Below are positions 7,331 to 13,437 of a stretch of 13,437 bases of DNA, piece after piece. The notes beneath the pieces are model-generated. The model saw only the letters and a list, made by a program, of their open reading frames with translations, made no database searches and had not been told where the DNA came from. Each line of letters opens with the position of its first letter. Position 1 is the stretch's first letter. Position numbers and translations under genes: made by a program. Source of the DNA: JAJPGZ01 sp038229295 (lineage in GTDB: Bacteria; Verrucomicrobiota; Verrucomicrobiia; Chthoniobacterales; UBA10450); assembly GCA_038229295.1 (NCBI GenBank), contig JBBROO010000062.1, positions 1-13,437 on the forward strand, read 5' to 3'.

Positions 7331-8578
7331 TCACTTGATCATCCACTCGATCGTCTTGTCCGCCAGCCGGTCGAACGCCGTCACCGCCATTTCGAGATGC
7401 TCTTCTTTCGTGTCCTCGATTTTGTTGTGACTGATGCCGTGAAGACTTTGCACGAACATCATGACAGTCGGCACGCCGGCGCGCGCGACTTCGGCTGCGT
7501 CATGCAACGGCCCTGACGGCAAACGATGCGACTTCGTGCCGGTCTCGCGAATGGCTTCATCGCAAAGATTGACAAGCTCATCGTGAAACAAAATCGGTTC
7601 GATGTTCCAAATTCGCTCCCACGCAAGATCGACATCTCCATCTGCGGCGAATTTTTCGCTCGCTGCTTTTGCTTCGCTCAACATTGTTTGCAGCGCCGTA
7701 GCATCAAGATGCCGTTGATCAAGCGTGACTCGGCATTCCTCCACCACGCTCGTCACGATGCCCGGCTTCGTCGTGCAGGAACCGATCGTGCAAACACCCT
7801 GGCCGCTGCGTTTCGCTATGCGATAAATTTCTTCGCTCATCTTCCCGGCAGCCAGAAATGCATCGCGCCGGCGATTCATCGGTGTGCTGCCAGAATGCGC
7901 CGCTTGTCCGCGAAAAGTGACCGCGTGTCGCTCCACGCCGAAAGTTCCGAGCACCGTGCCTAACGGAAGATCGAGATCGAGCAGCACGGGCCCTTGTTCG
8001 ATGTGCAATTCGAGATACGCCGCAGCGTTTTCCAATTCCTTGGCCGAATCTCTCACGCGCTCGAAATCGATTCCGTGCTCCCTCAATGCATCGACCAATC
8101 GAATTCCGTCTTTGTCTTTCAGGCCGCGCGTTTCTTCCATGTCGATCTTGCCCGAGCAGGCCGACGATCCAAAAAGACTTTTCCCGAAGCGCGCGCCTTC
8201 CTCATCCGCCCAATCAACCAGCCGCACCGTCACCGGTGGCTTGCCATTGTATTGCGCGGAGATGCGCCGAAGGATTTCCACGCCCGCCATCGTATTCAAA
8301 CACCCATCGAGCCAGCCCCCGTTAGGCACCGAATCGATATGCCCGCCGATGAGCAACGCCTTCTCCGATTTGCCCCGCAACGTCGCCCAGAAATTTCCCG
8401 CCGCGTCGTTGTGAATTTCGACGCCAGCGATCTTGTCGATCTTCGCGCGCAACCATTCTCGGGCTTTCATCCACATCGGCGTGAAGGCGACGCGCTGCGC
8501 GCCGTTCTCATCGCCGGTCAGCGCGCGCAATTCTTTTAGATCGGCGATCGCGCGCTTCGGATCGAGTTGCTCAGCCAT
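7331..8578 (-). CDS. M20-family N-carbamoyl-beta-alanine amidohydrolase (beta-ureidopropionase)
   Basis: Zn-dependent amidohydrolase of the hydantoinase/carbamoylase group in peptidase family M20, 415 residues (usual 400-430). Metal ligands are visible: His80 in GGHIDSVPNGG, Asp91 in WLDG, Glu126-Glu127 in DWADEEGARFG, His192 in LHIEQGP and His384 in GISHN. The dimerisation domain includes FRGQAAHSGSTPM. In this operon it should hydrolyse N-carbamoyl-beta-alanine or N-carbamoyl-3-aminoisobutyrate to the beta-amino acid, CO2 and NH3. The same family holds allantoate amidohydrolase and N-carbamoyl-L-amino-acid hydrolases, so substrate is inferred from neighbours. ATG at 8578 has AGGA about 9 nt upstream. 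It is first in unit 2 and divergent from the plus-strand gene. Two CAAGATCGACA motifs (DVDLAW, GKIDME) and two GCCTAACG motifs lie inside. Confidence 0.9.
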   Translation of the reverse strand: MAEQLDPKRAIADLKELRALTGDENGAQRVAFTPMWMKAREWLRAKIDKIAGVEIHNDAAGNFWATLRGKSEKALLIGGHIDSVPNGGWLDGCLNTMAGVEILRRISAQYNGKPPVTVRLVDWADEEGARFGKSLFGSSACSGKIDMEETRGLKDKDGIRLVDALREHGIDFERVRDSAKELENAAAYLELHIEQGPVLLDLDLPLGTVLGTFGVERHAVTFRGQAAHSGSTPMNRRRDAFLAAGKMSEEIYRIAKRSGQGVCTIGSCTTKPGIVTSVVEECRVTLDQRHLDATALQTMLSEAKAASEKFAADGDVDLAWERIWNIEPILFHDELVNLCDEAIRETGTKSHRLPSGPLHDAAEVARAGVPTVMMFVQSLHGISHNKIEDTKEEHLEMAVTAFDRLADKTIEWMIK

Positions 8579-8660
8579 GCTCAGTCATCCTAATGAAGCG
8601 CATCTCATCGGCGAACTAAAATGTTAGACGCCGATGGTGAATTGAGTGACGCTCATCGTC
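8579..8660. promoter_or_regulatory. Divergent intergenic region, probable promoter for both directions
   Basis: This 82-nt gap separates the divergent amidohydrolase and exported-protein genes and must hold the promoter of the pyrimidine unit. I see CTAA-AATG-TTAG at 8616-8627 (4-bp inverted arms) and a TAAAAT at 8617-8622 that could act as a -10 box for the plus-strand gene. No convincing -35 box is visible. The assignment rests on gene orientation. Confidence 0.4.
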
Positions 8661-9167
8661 ATGCGTCTTCAAATTTTCGCCGTCGTCTTTGCTCTCTGTC
8701 TCACTTTTGCCGCGTCGATGCGCAGCGCCGAAGAAACCTGGAGTGCGTGTTCCACTCCGAAAACACAATTTGTCCTGCAAGTTCCGGCGAGTCTGATTCA
8801 TTCCACCGCGCCGACGGCAACCGGCTGTTCGTTTCAAACTCCCGATGGCGAATTCAATGTCGAAGCTGTCGTTCAATCCGAGCCTTCAGTCGAAGGCGAA
8901 ACGATCGACAGCCGCATGCAAAAGGAAATCGAGCTTCTCGCCGACACCGTCACTTACAAAAAGAAAGGCGGCACCTGGTTTGTCCTCTCCGGCGTCACGC
9001 CCGACGGGACGGAATATTACCGCAAGCTTTTCACCAACGGCTCGGAATGGGTCACCGTGCGCATCACCTATCCGCACGCGCAAAACAAAAAGTATGACCG
9101 CTGGGTCACGCGCATGGAAAAAACTTTTGTGCCGTTTGCTGTAGCCGAAAAGAAGAGCGGCGATTAG
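8661..9167 (+). CDS. Exported hypothetical protein
   Basis: The only plus-strand gene I accept, 168 residues from the ATG at 8661; a GTG 15 nt upstream is an alternative. The N-terminus is a clear Sec signal peptide: MR, then the hydrophobic stretch LQIFAVVFALCLTFAAS and a likely cleavage after RSA. The mature part begins EETWSACSTPKTQF and contains VLQVPASLIHS, VEAVVQSEP, KKKGGTWFVLSG, GTEYYRKLFTNG and VTVRITYPHAQNKKYD. This is a compact, strand-rich domain with two Cys (one near the mature N-terminus) and no known catalytic motif. I do not recognise the family. It is convergent with ade (8 nt between stop codons) and divergent from the pyrimidine unit, so it is probably not part of either pathway. 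Base composition is like its neighbours. Confidence 0.72.
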   Translation: MRLQIFAVVFALCLTFAASMRSAEETWSACSTPKTQFVLQVPASLIHSTAPTATGCSFQTPDGEFNVEAVVQSEPSVEGETIDSRMQKEIELLADTVTYKKKGGTWFVLSGVTPDGTEYYRKLFTNGSEWVTVRITYPHAQNKKYDRWVTRMEKTFVPFAVAEKKSGD

Positions 9168-9175
9168 ATCGACAT

Positions 9176-10888
9176 CTACTCGGCGATCACGCTCGTTAGG
9201 CGCAAGTTGATCGCATCGACCAAACCCTGGTCGGTCAATTTCAATTCCGGAATCGGCGACAGGCTCATGAACGACAAAGTCATGAACGGCGCATCGAGTT
9301 TACAGCCCAGCTTGGCCGCGGCGGAATTCAGTTCCGCGATTTTGTCGATCACACTTTCGAGCGGTTGATCGGAGACCAGACCTGCGATTGGTAACGGTAA
9401 CGCCGCCGCGATTTTTCCATCCACAATCGCGACCTGGCCACCGCGCATTTGCTCCAGGGCCTGCACGACCGCGGTGATATCGTCGTCGTTAGTCCCGACC
9501 GCGACGACGTTGTGCGCGTCGTGCGCCACAGTCGATCCCAGTGCGCCGTGTTTCAGCCCGAAGCCGCGCACAAATCCGACACCGACATTTCCGGTCGCGC
9601 GATGCCGCTCGACCACCACCAGTTTCAAAATATCGCGCGTCGGATCAGCCACGAGCTTCCCATTGTCGATCTTCGGCGCTTCAATCGCTTCTTTCGTCAC
9701 AATCTGATGCGGCACAATTTCGATCACGCGAATTTTCTTGACGCTATTTGCCGCCAGTTCGAAATCTTCGGGCGCGCGGTAACTGAGATTCATCGTGCTG
9801 CGCGGCTGCGGCACCTCGGCCGGTTTCTCGCCAATGTATTTGCCGTTCTCCGCGACCAACTTTCCTTTTTTGTAAACGCGCAAGATCGACATCTTCTCCA
9901 AGTCATCCATCACGATAAAGTCGGCCCAGAACCGCGGCGCAATCGCACCGTGATTCTTCAATCGATAATACCGCGCCGTATTGATCGTCCCCATCTGCAT
10001 CGCCGTGATCGGCGCGAGCCCTAATGAGATCGCTTTGCGAATCGAATGGTCGATGTGGCCCTCGCGGACAAGATCGCCCGGCAATTTGTCGTCAGTGGCG
10101 AATGAGCAGTTGGCGGAATTCTCCGGCGTCACCAATCCAATGATGTGTTCCAGGTTTCGTTCCGTGCTGCCTTCGCGCACGAGCAAATGCATTCCCAGTC
10201 GCAGCTTTTCGCGCGCTTCCTCGATCTCGGTGCTTTCATGATCCGACCGAACTCCGGCCAGCGCATACGCATTCAAATTTTTCCCGCGCAAACCCGGCGC
10301 ATGTCCATCGATCACTTTGCCTTTGCCAGCTTCGATCTTCGCCAGCTCACTTTCCATCCCAAGAAAGACACCTGGATAATTCATCAACTCGGCGATGCCC
10401 GCGATGCGATCGTCCGCGATCATCAATTTGAGATCGTCCGCGGTGAATCGCGCGCCCGCCGTTTCCAAATGCGTCGCCGGAATGCACGACGGCAGCATGA
10501 TAAAAAAATCGATCGGCAGATGTTTGCTTGATTCGAGGACGTAACGGATCCCATCCATCCCGAGCACGTTGGCGTATTCGTGCGGATCGATCACCATCGC
10601 GCCAGTTCCGTGCGGCACGACCGCGCGGACAAATTCCGGCAGCGTCACCATCGCGCTCTCGACGTGAAAATGTCCGTCGATCAGGCTCGGCGCCAGAAAC
10701 GCACCGGCAAGATCGACAATCTCTTTCGCATCGTAATCGCCGAAACCAATCACGCGACCATCATCGACGGCCACATTCGCATCGTGAATTTCTCCGCTGA
10801 GCACATTAACGAGTCGCGCATTCTTGAAAAGCAACTCCGCCGGCTTCTCACCGCGCGCCACGCTGAGCTTGTGCTGAAGTTGCGTCAC
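9176..10888 (-). CDS. ade: Adenine deaminase
   Basis: Amidohydrolase-superfamily adenine deaminase (adenine to hypoxanthine plus NH3), 570 residues, normal AdeC size. Seen in order: SLIDGHFHVESAM with His73 and His75, GTGAMVIDPHEYANVLG, LPSCIPATHLETAGA, SDHEST, REGSTERN, FATDDKLPGDLVREGHID, AMQMGTINTARYY and IAPRFWADFIV. The C-terminal domain specific to Ade has GFVRGFGLKHGALGSTVAHDAHN, LPIAGLVSDQ and PFMTLSFMSLSPIPELKLTDQGL. The GTG start overlaps the xdhB stop (GTGA), so translation is likely coupled to xdhB. Together with XdhAB it routes adenine to xanthine and urate. Two exact CAAGATCGACA copies (KMSIL, IVDLA) and one PKIDN near-copy lie inside. Assignment is firm. Confidence 0.95.
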   Translation of the reverse strand: MTQLQHKLSVARGEKPAELLFKNARLVNVLSGEIHDANVAVDDGRVIGFGDYDAKEIVDLAGAFLAPSLIDGHFHVESAMVTLPEFVRAVVPHGTGAMVIDPHEYANVLGMDGIRYVLESSKHLPIDFFIMLPSCIPATHLETAGARFTADDLKLMIADDRIAGIAELMNYPGVFLGMESELAKIEAGKGKVIDGHAPGLRGKNLNAYALAGVRSDHESTEIEEAREKLRLGMHLLVREGSTERNLEHIIGLVTPENSANCSFATDDKLPGDLVREGHIDHSIRKAISLGLAPITAMQMGTINTARYYRLKNHGAIAPRFWADFIVMDDLEKMSILRVYKKGKLVAENGKYIGEKPAEVPQPRSTMNLSYRAPEDFELAANSVKKIRVIEIVPHQIVTKEAIEAPKIDNGKLVADPTRDILKLVVVERHRATGNVGVGFVRGFGLKHGALGSTVAHDAHNVVAVGTNDDDITAVVQALEQMRGGQVAIVDGKIAAALPLPIAGLVSDQPLESVIDKIAELNSAAAKLGCKLDAPFMTLSFMSLSPIPELKLTDQGLVDAINLRLTSVIAE

Positions 10889-13230
10889 GACGAAACGTGT
10901 TCCGCCGTCACGTGTTCAGTTTTTTCATTCGTAGATGTCGATCTTGTTCGAGCGGCGATCGCGTTCGAAATCGCTTCGCACGTTGCTGGTGAAGCGAGCA
11001 GAATTTCCCCGCCGGGAGTTCCAAACGCAGCAATGGCATCACGAATCGCTTCGCGCACTGACAACGCCAGCATCAACGGCGGCTCGCCCACCGCTTTGCT
11101 GCCATGAATCACATTCGCCTGCGTCGCTTGCGATAGAAACGCGACATTGAAAATCTCCGGCATGTCGCCCACCGCCGGAATCTTGTAGGTGTCCGGCGAA
11201 TGCGTCAGCAGCTGTCCCTTCGAATCCCAAACCAATTCCTCGCTCGTTAGCCAGCCCGCGCCTTGGACAAACCCGCCTTCGATTTGTCCGCGCGCCACGC
11301 CGCGATTAATCGCGTCACCCGCGTCGTGCAAAATATCGACACGCTTGATCTGCATCATCCCAGTGAAGCCATCCACTTCGACTTCGGTCACCGCGGCACC
11401 GACCGCAAAATAGTGAAACGGTTTCCCCTGACCGGTCTCGCGATTGAAATGGATGTCCGGCGTTTTATAAAAACCGGTCGCGCTCAAACTCGTGCGCGCG
11501 AAGTAGGCGCGCTGAAAAACTTCCGCGATCGGCACGCGTGACTCCGCAAGATCGACATCGAACACTGAGTTATCCGCGAAAACGATTTTCTCTGCGTGGC
11601 CAGCGCGACCGTTTTTCTCTCGCAACATTTCCGCCGCGAAAGGGAGCAACCGCGCGCGCAACGTGTCGCAACCATTCTTGACCGCCGCACCATTGAGATC
11701 GGTTCCGCATGAAGCTGCCGTCGCCGAAGTGTTCGGCACTTTGTCGGTGCGCGTGTGCATGACGCGGACGCGATCGGGCGTAAGTCCAAGTTCGCGCGCC
11801 GCGATCGCCGCGATGTTGGTATGCACGCCCTGGCCCATCTCCGTGCCGCCGTGATTAATCTGCGCGGTGCCGTCTTGATAGAGCAGAATAAGCGCGCCGG
11901 CCTGATTGAGATGTGTCGTCGTAAACGAGATCCCAAATTTCACCGGCGTGATCGCGATGCCTCGTTTACGATGTCGATCTCGACTGTTTAGTTTTAGAAT
12001 CTCTTCACGTCGCGCCGTGAATTCGCTCGATGTCATCAGCTCACTCCAAACGCGCTGAATCCGATTGTCCTCAATCTCCTGGCCATAATGCGTCGTGTTC
12101 GTTGCGCCCTTTTCTCGATAAAGATTTTTCGCGCGCACAACTTCCGGCGCGACTCCAGTCCGCCGCGCGATGCGGTCCATGATCTCCTCGATCACAAACA
12201 TTCCCTGCGGTCCGCCGAATCCGCGGAACGCCGTATTCGAAGCGAGATTGGTTTTTGCGACCGTGCCGCTGAAAGCGACGTGCGGTATATAATAAGAGTT
12301 GTCGAGATGGAACACCGCGCGGTCCGTCACCGCGCGCGAGAGATCGAGCGACCAACCGCCATTCGAGTAGGTGTCGATCTTGGCGGCGTGCAGCAAACCT
12401 TCGGCGTCGAATCCGACGCTGAACTTCGCCAGAAACGGATGCCGCTTGCCCGTGATCATCATGTCCAGGTCGCGATTCAAACGCATCCGCACTTTGCGGC
12501 CCGTCTTGGTCGCAGCCAGCGCAGCTAACGCGGCAATACCCGCGGCTTGCGTTTCCTTCCCGCCAAAGCCGCCGCCCATGCGCGGACATTCGATCACGAC
12601 GCTGTGCATCGGCAACGCCAGCACGTGCGCGACGATGTGCTGAACTTCCGACGGATGTTGCGTTGACGAACTAACGAATATCGTCCCATCTTCGCCGCGC
12701 TCGGCCCAGGCCGCGTTCGTCTCCAGATAAAAATGGTCCTGACCGCCGAACGAAATCTCGCCCTCGAATTTTAGCGGCGCATCCGTCAACGCAAGATCGA
12801 CATCTCCACGTCGGATGTGATTTGCCTCGGTGTGAAAACTCTTCACTGCAATCGCTTCTTCGATGGAGAAACTCGGCGGGAGTGGTTCGTATTCGACGAT
12901 AACTTTCTCAGCCGCGGCGCGGGAAAGCTCCGGCGTCTCACCGACCACGAGCGCAACGATTTGTCCGTGATAAAAAACTTCCTGGTCTGCAAGCAGAATC
13001 TCATCGTGGCGCACCGCGCCGACGTCATTAAGTCCTGGAACATCTTCCGCCAGCAGAACGGTGGAGATGCCCGGCATCGTGCGCGCGACCGTCACGTCAC
13101 GGCGGATGATCCGCGCGTGCGCATGCGGCGAGCAGACCGGCCAAACCTCGAGCATGTTTTGTCCGACGGGATAATCATCGACGTAAATTGCTTCGCCGGT
13201 GACGTGCTTATGTCCGCTTTCATGCGGCAA
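10885..13230 (-). CDS. xdhB: Xanthine dehydrogenase molybdopterin-binding subunit
   Basis: Large subunit of bacterial xanthine dehydrogenase, oxidising hypoxanthine to xanthine and urate; 781 residues. Moco-site motifs are present: PRMGGGFGGKETQ with Glu226, TAFRGFGGPQG with Arg336, GGTEMGQGVHTN and KAVGEPPLMLALSVREAI with catalytic Glu716, matching the Glu/Arg/Glu triad of R. capsulatus and bovine enzymes. The N-terminal PHESGHKHVTGEAIYVDD is the normal beginning of the family. The only usable start is a TTG at 13230 with no Shine-Dalgarno, because the upstream sequence appears deleted (see xdhA). A 22-residue hydrophilic tail (TRSTSTNEKTEHV...) follows the usual end and overlaps ade. Four CAAGATCGACA copies lie inside. 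Whether the protein is made depends on the junction being real. Confidence 0.93.
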   Translation of the reverse strand: MPHESGHKHVTGEAIYVDDYPVGQNMLEVWPVCSPHAHARIIRRDVTVARTMPGISTVLLAEDVPGLNDVGAVRHDEILLADQEVFYHGQIVALVVGETPELSRAAAEKVIVEYEPLPPSFSIEEAIAVKSFHTEANHIRRGDVDLALTDAPLKFEGEISFGGQDHFYLETNAAWAERGEDGTIFVSSSTQHPSEVQHIVAHVLALPMHSVVIECPRMGGGFGGKETQAAGIAALAALAATKTGRKVRMRLNRDLDMMITGKRHPFLAKFSVGFDAEGLLHAAKIDTYSNGGWSLDLSRAVTDRAVFHLDNSYYIPHVAFSGTVAKTNLASNTAFRGFGGPQGMFVIEEIMDRIARRTGVAPEVVRAKNLYREKGATNTTHYGQEIEDNRIQRVWSELMTSSEFTARREEILKLNSRDRHRKRGIAITPVKFGISFTTTHLNQAGALILLYQDGTAQINHGGTEMGQGVHTNIAAIAARELGLTPDRVRVMHTRTDKVPNTSATAASCGTDLNGAAVKNGCDTLRARLLPFAAEMLREKNGRAGHAEKIVFADNSVFDVDLAESRVPIAEVFQRAYFARTSLSATGFYKTPDIHFNRETGQGKPFHYFAVGAAVTEVEVDGFTGMMQIKRVDILHDAGDAINRGVARGQIEGGFVQGAGWLTSEELVWDSKGQLLTHSPDTYKIPAVGDMPEIFNVAFLSQATQANVIHGSKAVGEPPLMLALSVREAIRDAIAAFGTPGGEILLASPATCEAISNAIAARTRSTSTNEKTEHVTAEHVSS

Positions 13231-13437
13231 CGCCGGCGCGACCGCGCAAGATCGACAACGCGCGGGAGGATGATCGTTTTCAAAATCTCACCGGTCTGCA
13301 ACGCGGTCTTTCGATAGGACACGAATAACTCTTCGATTGGCAATTCGCGTTCGCCTTTCGCCGACGCCAGAACCACACGCGCATCGTGCGCCAGCAACAC
13401 CGGCGCGGAATCGCCGATCGGCGAAGCTGTGACGATG
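13092..13437 (-). CDS. xdhA: Xanthine dehydrogenase Fe-S/FAD subunit, partial and apparently 3'-truncated
   Basis: The frame enters from the right edge. It reads IVTASPIGDSAPVLLAHDA, RELPIEELFVSYRKTALQ and GEILKTIILPR, the end of the FAD_binding_5 domain of XdhA. Family members then continue for about 100-150 residues (CO_deh_flav_C domain). Here, directly after LPR (codons at 13260-13268), the frame meets a CAAGATCGACA copy, and from about 13240 the sequence is already the xdhB N-terminus in another frame. The xdhA frame runs on as an unrelated Arg/Ser-rich tail to a stop at 13092, overlapping xdhB by 139 nt. This looks like an internal deletion joining xdhA to xdhB, either biological or an assembly error. 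The FAD-domain identity is firm; the tail is not a natural XdhA end. Confidence 0.78.
   Translation of the reverse strand, partial: IVTASPIGDSAPVLLAHDARVVLASAKGERELPIEELFVSYRKTALQTGEILKTIILPRVVDLARSRRRCRMKADISTSPAKQFTSMIIPSDKTCSRFGRSARRMRTRGSSAVT

Larger units (their letters stand above)
249..9201. repeat. Dispersed GCCTAACG motif, nine exact copies
   Basis: Plus-oriented copies start at 249, 2198, 3600, 6533 and 7958. Minus-oriented copies (CGTTAGGC) start at 648, 4437, 8320 and 9194. Variants are CCTAACG at 1805 (minus) and GCCTAACA at 1460 and 6408. The CTAACG core occurs 17 times in all. Most copies place TTA or CTA (Leu), or AGG (Arg), in the coding strand, codons that look uncommon in these GC-rich genes. 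About 0.4 octamers would be expected by chance. Confidence 0.7.
893..13257. repeat. Dispersed CAAGATCGACA motif, 17 exact copies
   Basis: Plus-strand copies start at 893, 1267, 2602, 4404, 5385, 7624, 9891, 10708, 11547, 12792 and 13247. Minus-strand copies occupy 1145-1155, 2952-2962, 3921-3931, 8140-8150, 10936-10946 and 12372-12382. The base before is G in 12 of 17, and the base after is T in 10 and A in 6, giving GCAAGATCGACAT. Near-copies lie at 2214-2224, 8434-8443, 9166-9175 and 9664-9673. In coding terms it reads VDL(A/V) ten times, KID four times, TRST twice and MSIL once. Random expectation for an 11-mer on both strands is about 0.006 copies. Spacing is irregular, so it is not a tandem or CRISPR array. 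Confidence 0.9.

Noticed and set aside
8621..9097. Overlapping 158-codon frame in the exported-protein region
   Set aside because: Arg/His-rich out-of-frame translation with no signal peptide, whereas the frame starting at 8661 has a textbook one.
893..13257. CAAGATCGACA copies as CRISPR repeats or transposon ends
   Set aside because: Spacing runs from about 110 bp to over 2 kb, both orientations occur, and the copies lie inside conserved coding frames without spacers or target duplications.
893..13257. CAAGATCGACA copies as sequencing-adapter residue
   Set aside because: AGATCG recalls the start of the common Illumina adapter, but the sequence diverges immediately after (ACAT rather than GAAGAGC), and most copies fit seamlessly into conserved protein frames, so they are genomic.

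Overview
The window is GC-rich and almost entirely coding. It is a nucleobase-catabolism locus of a chromosomal, probably soil-type bacterium. Two hints suggest a Verrucomicrobiota- or Planctomycetota-like source: a PF05635 four-helix-bundle gene flanked by TTTGGG-type heptads, and enzymes that resemble plant and animal forms. This is inference; no phylogenetic marker is present.

Layout, with all but one gene on the minus strand and transcription running right to left. Unit 1 (13437 to 9176): the end of xdhA (2Fe-2S/FAD subunit of xanthine dehydrogenase, entering from the right edge and apparently truncated), xdhB (molybdopterin subunit) and ade (adenine deaminase, GTGA overlap with xdhB). 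A small exported hypothetical protein lies on the plus strand at 8661-9167, convergent with ade and divergent from unit 2. Unit 2 (8578 to the left edge): an M20-family N-carbamoyl-beta-alanine amidohydrolase, a dihydropyrimidine dehydrogenase (PreA/plant PYD1-like), a four-helix-bundle gene inside what looks like a small inserted element, a CoA-acylating methylmalonate/malonate-semialdehyde dehydrogenase, a dihydropyrimidinase, an NCS1 nucleobase permease and an AGXT2-like class III aminotransferase (runs off the left edge). The last three genes overlap by 1-4 nt (TGATG, ATGA), so they are probably translationally coupled.

Together unit 2 encodes a complete reductive pyrimidine route. Uracil or thymine is imported, reduced to the dihydro form, ring-opened to the carbamoyl-beta-amino acid and decarbamoylated to beta-alanine or 3-aminoisobutyrate. 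It is then transaminated to the semialdehyde and oxidised to acetyl- or propionyl-CoA. Unit 1 deals with purines (adenine to hypoxanthine to xanthine and urate).

The most unusual signal is not a gene. A short oligonucleotide, CAAGATCGACA (extended consensus GCAAGATCGACAT), occurs 17 times exactly in 13.4 kb on both strands, inside unrelated genes and in several reading frames; chance expectation is well below one. A second motif, GCCTAACG, occurs nine times and forces rare Leu (TTA/CTA) and Arg (AGG) codons. Both behave like genome-wide DNA-level signals (for example DNA-uptake or HIP1-like motifs). One copy of the first motif sits exactly where about 100 or more residues of XdhA appear to have been lost. 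Other points are a G-quadruplex-capable leader directly in front of the semialdehyde dehydrogenase start, and a PreA that lacks both the Fe-S domain and the cysteine expected at the catalytic loop.
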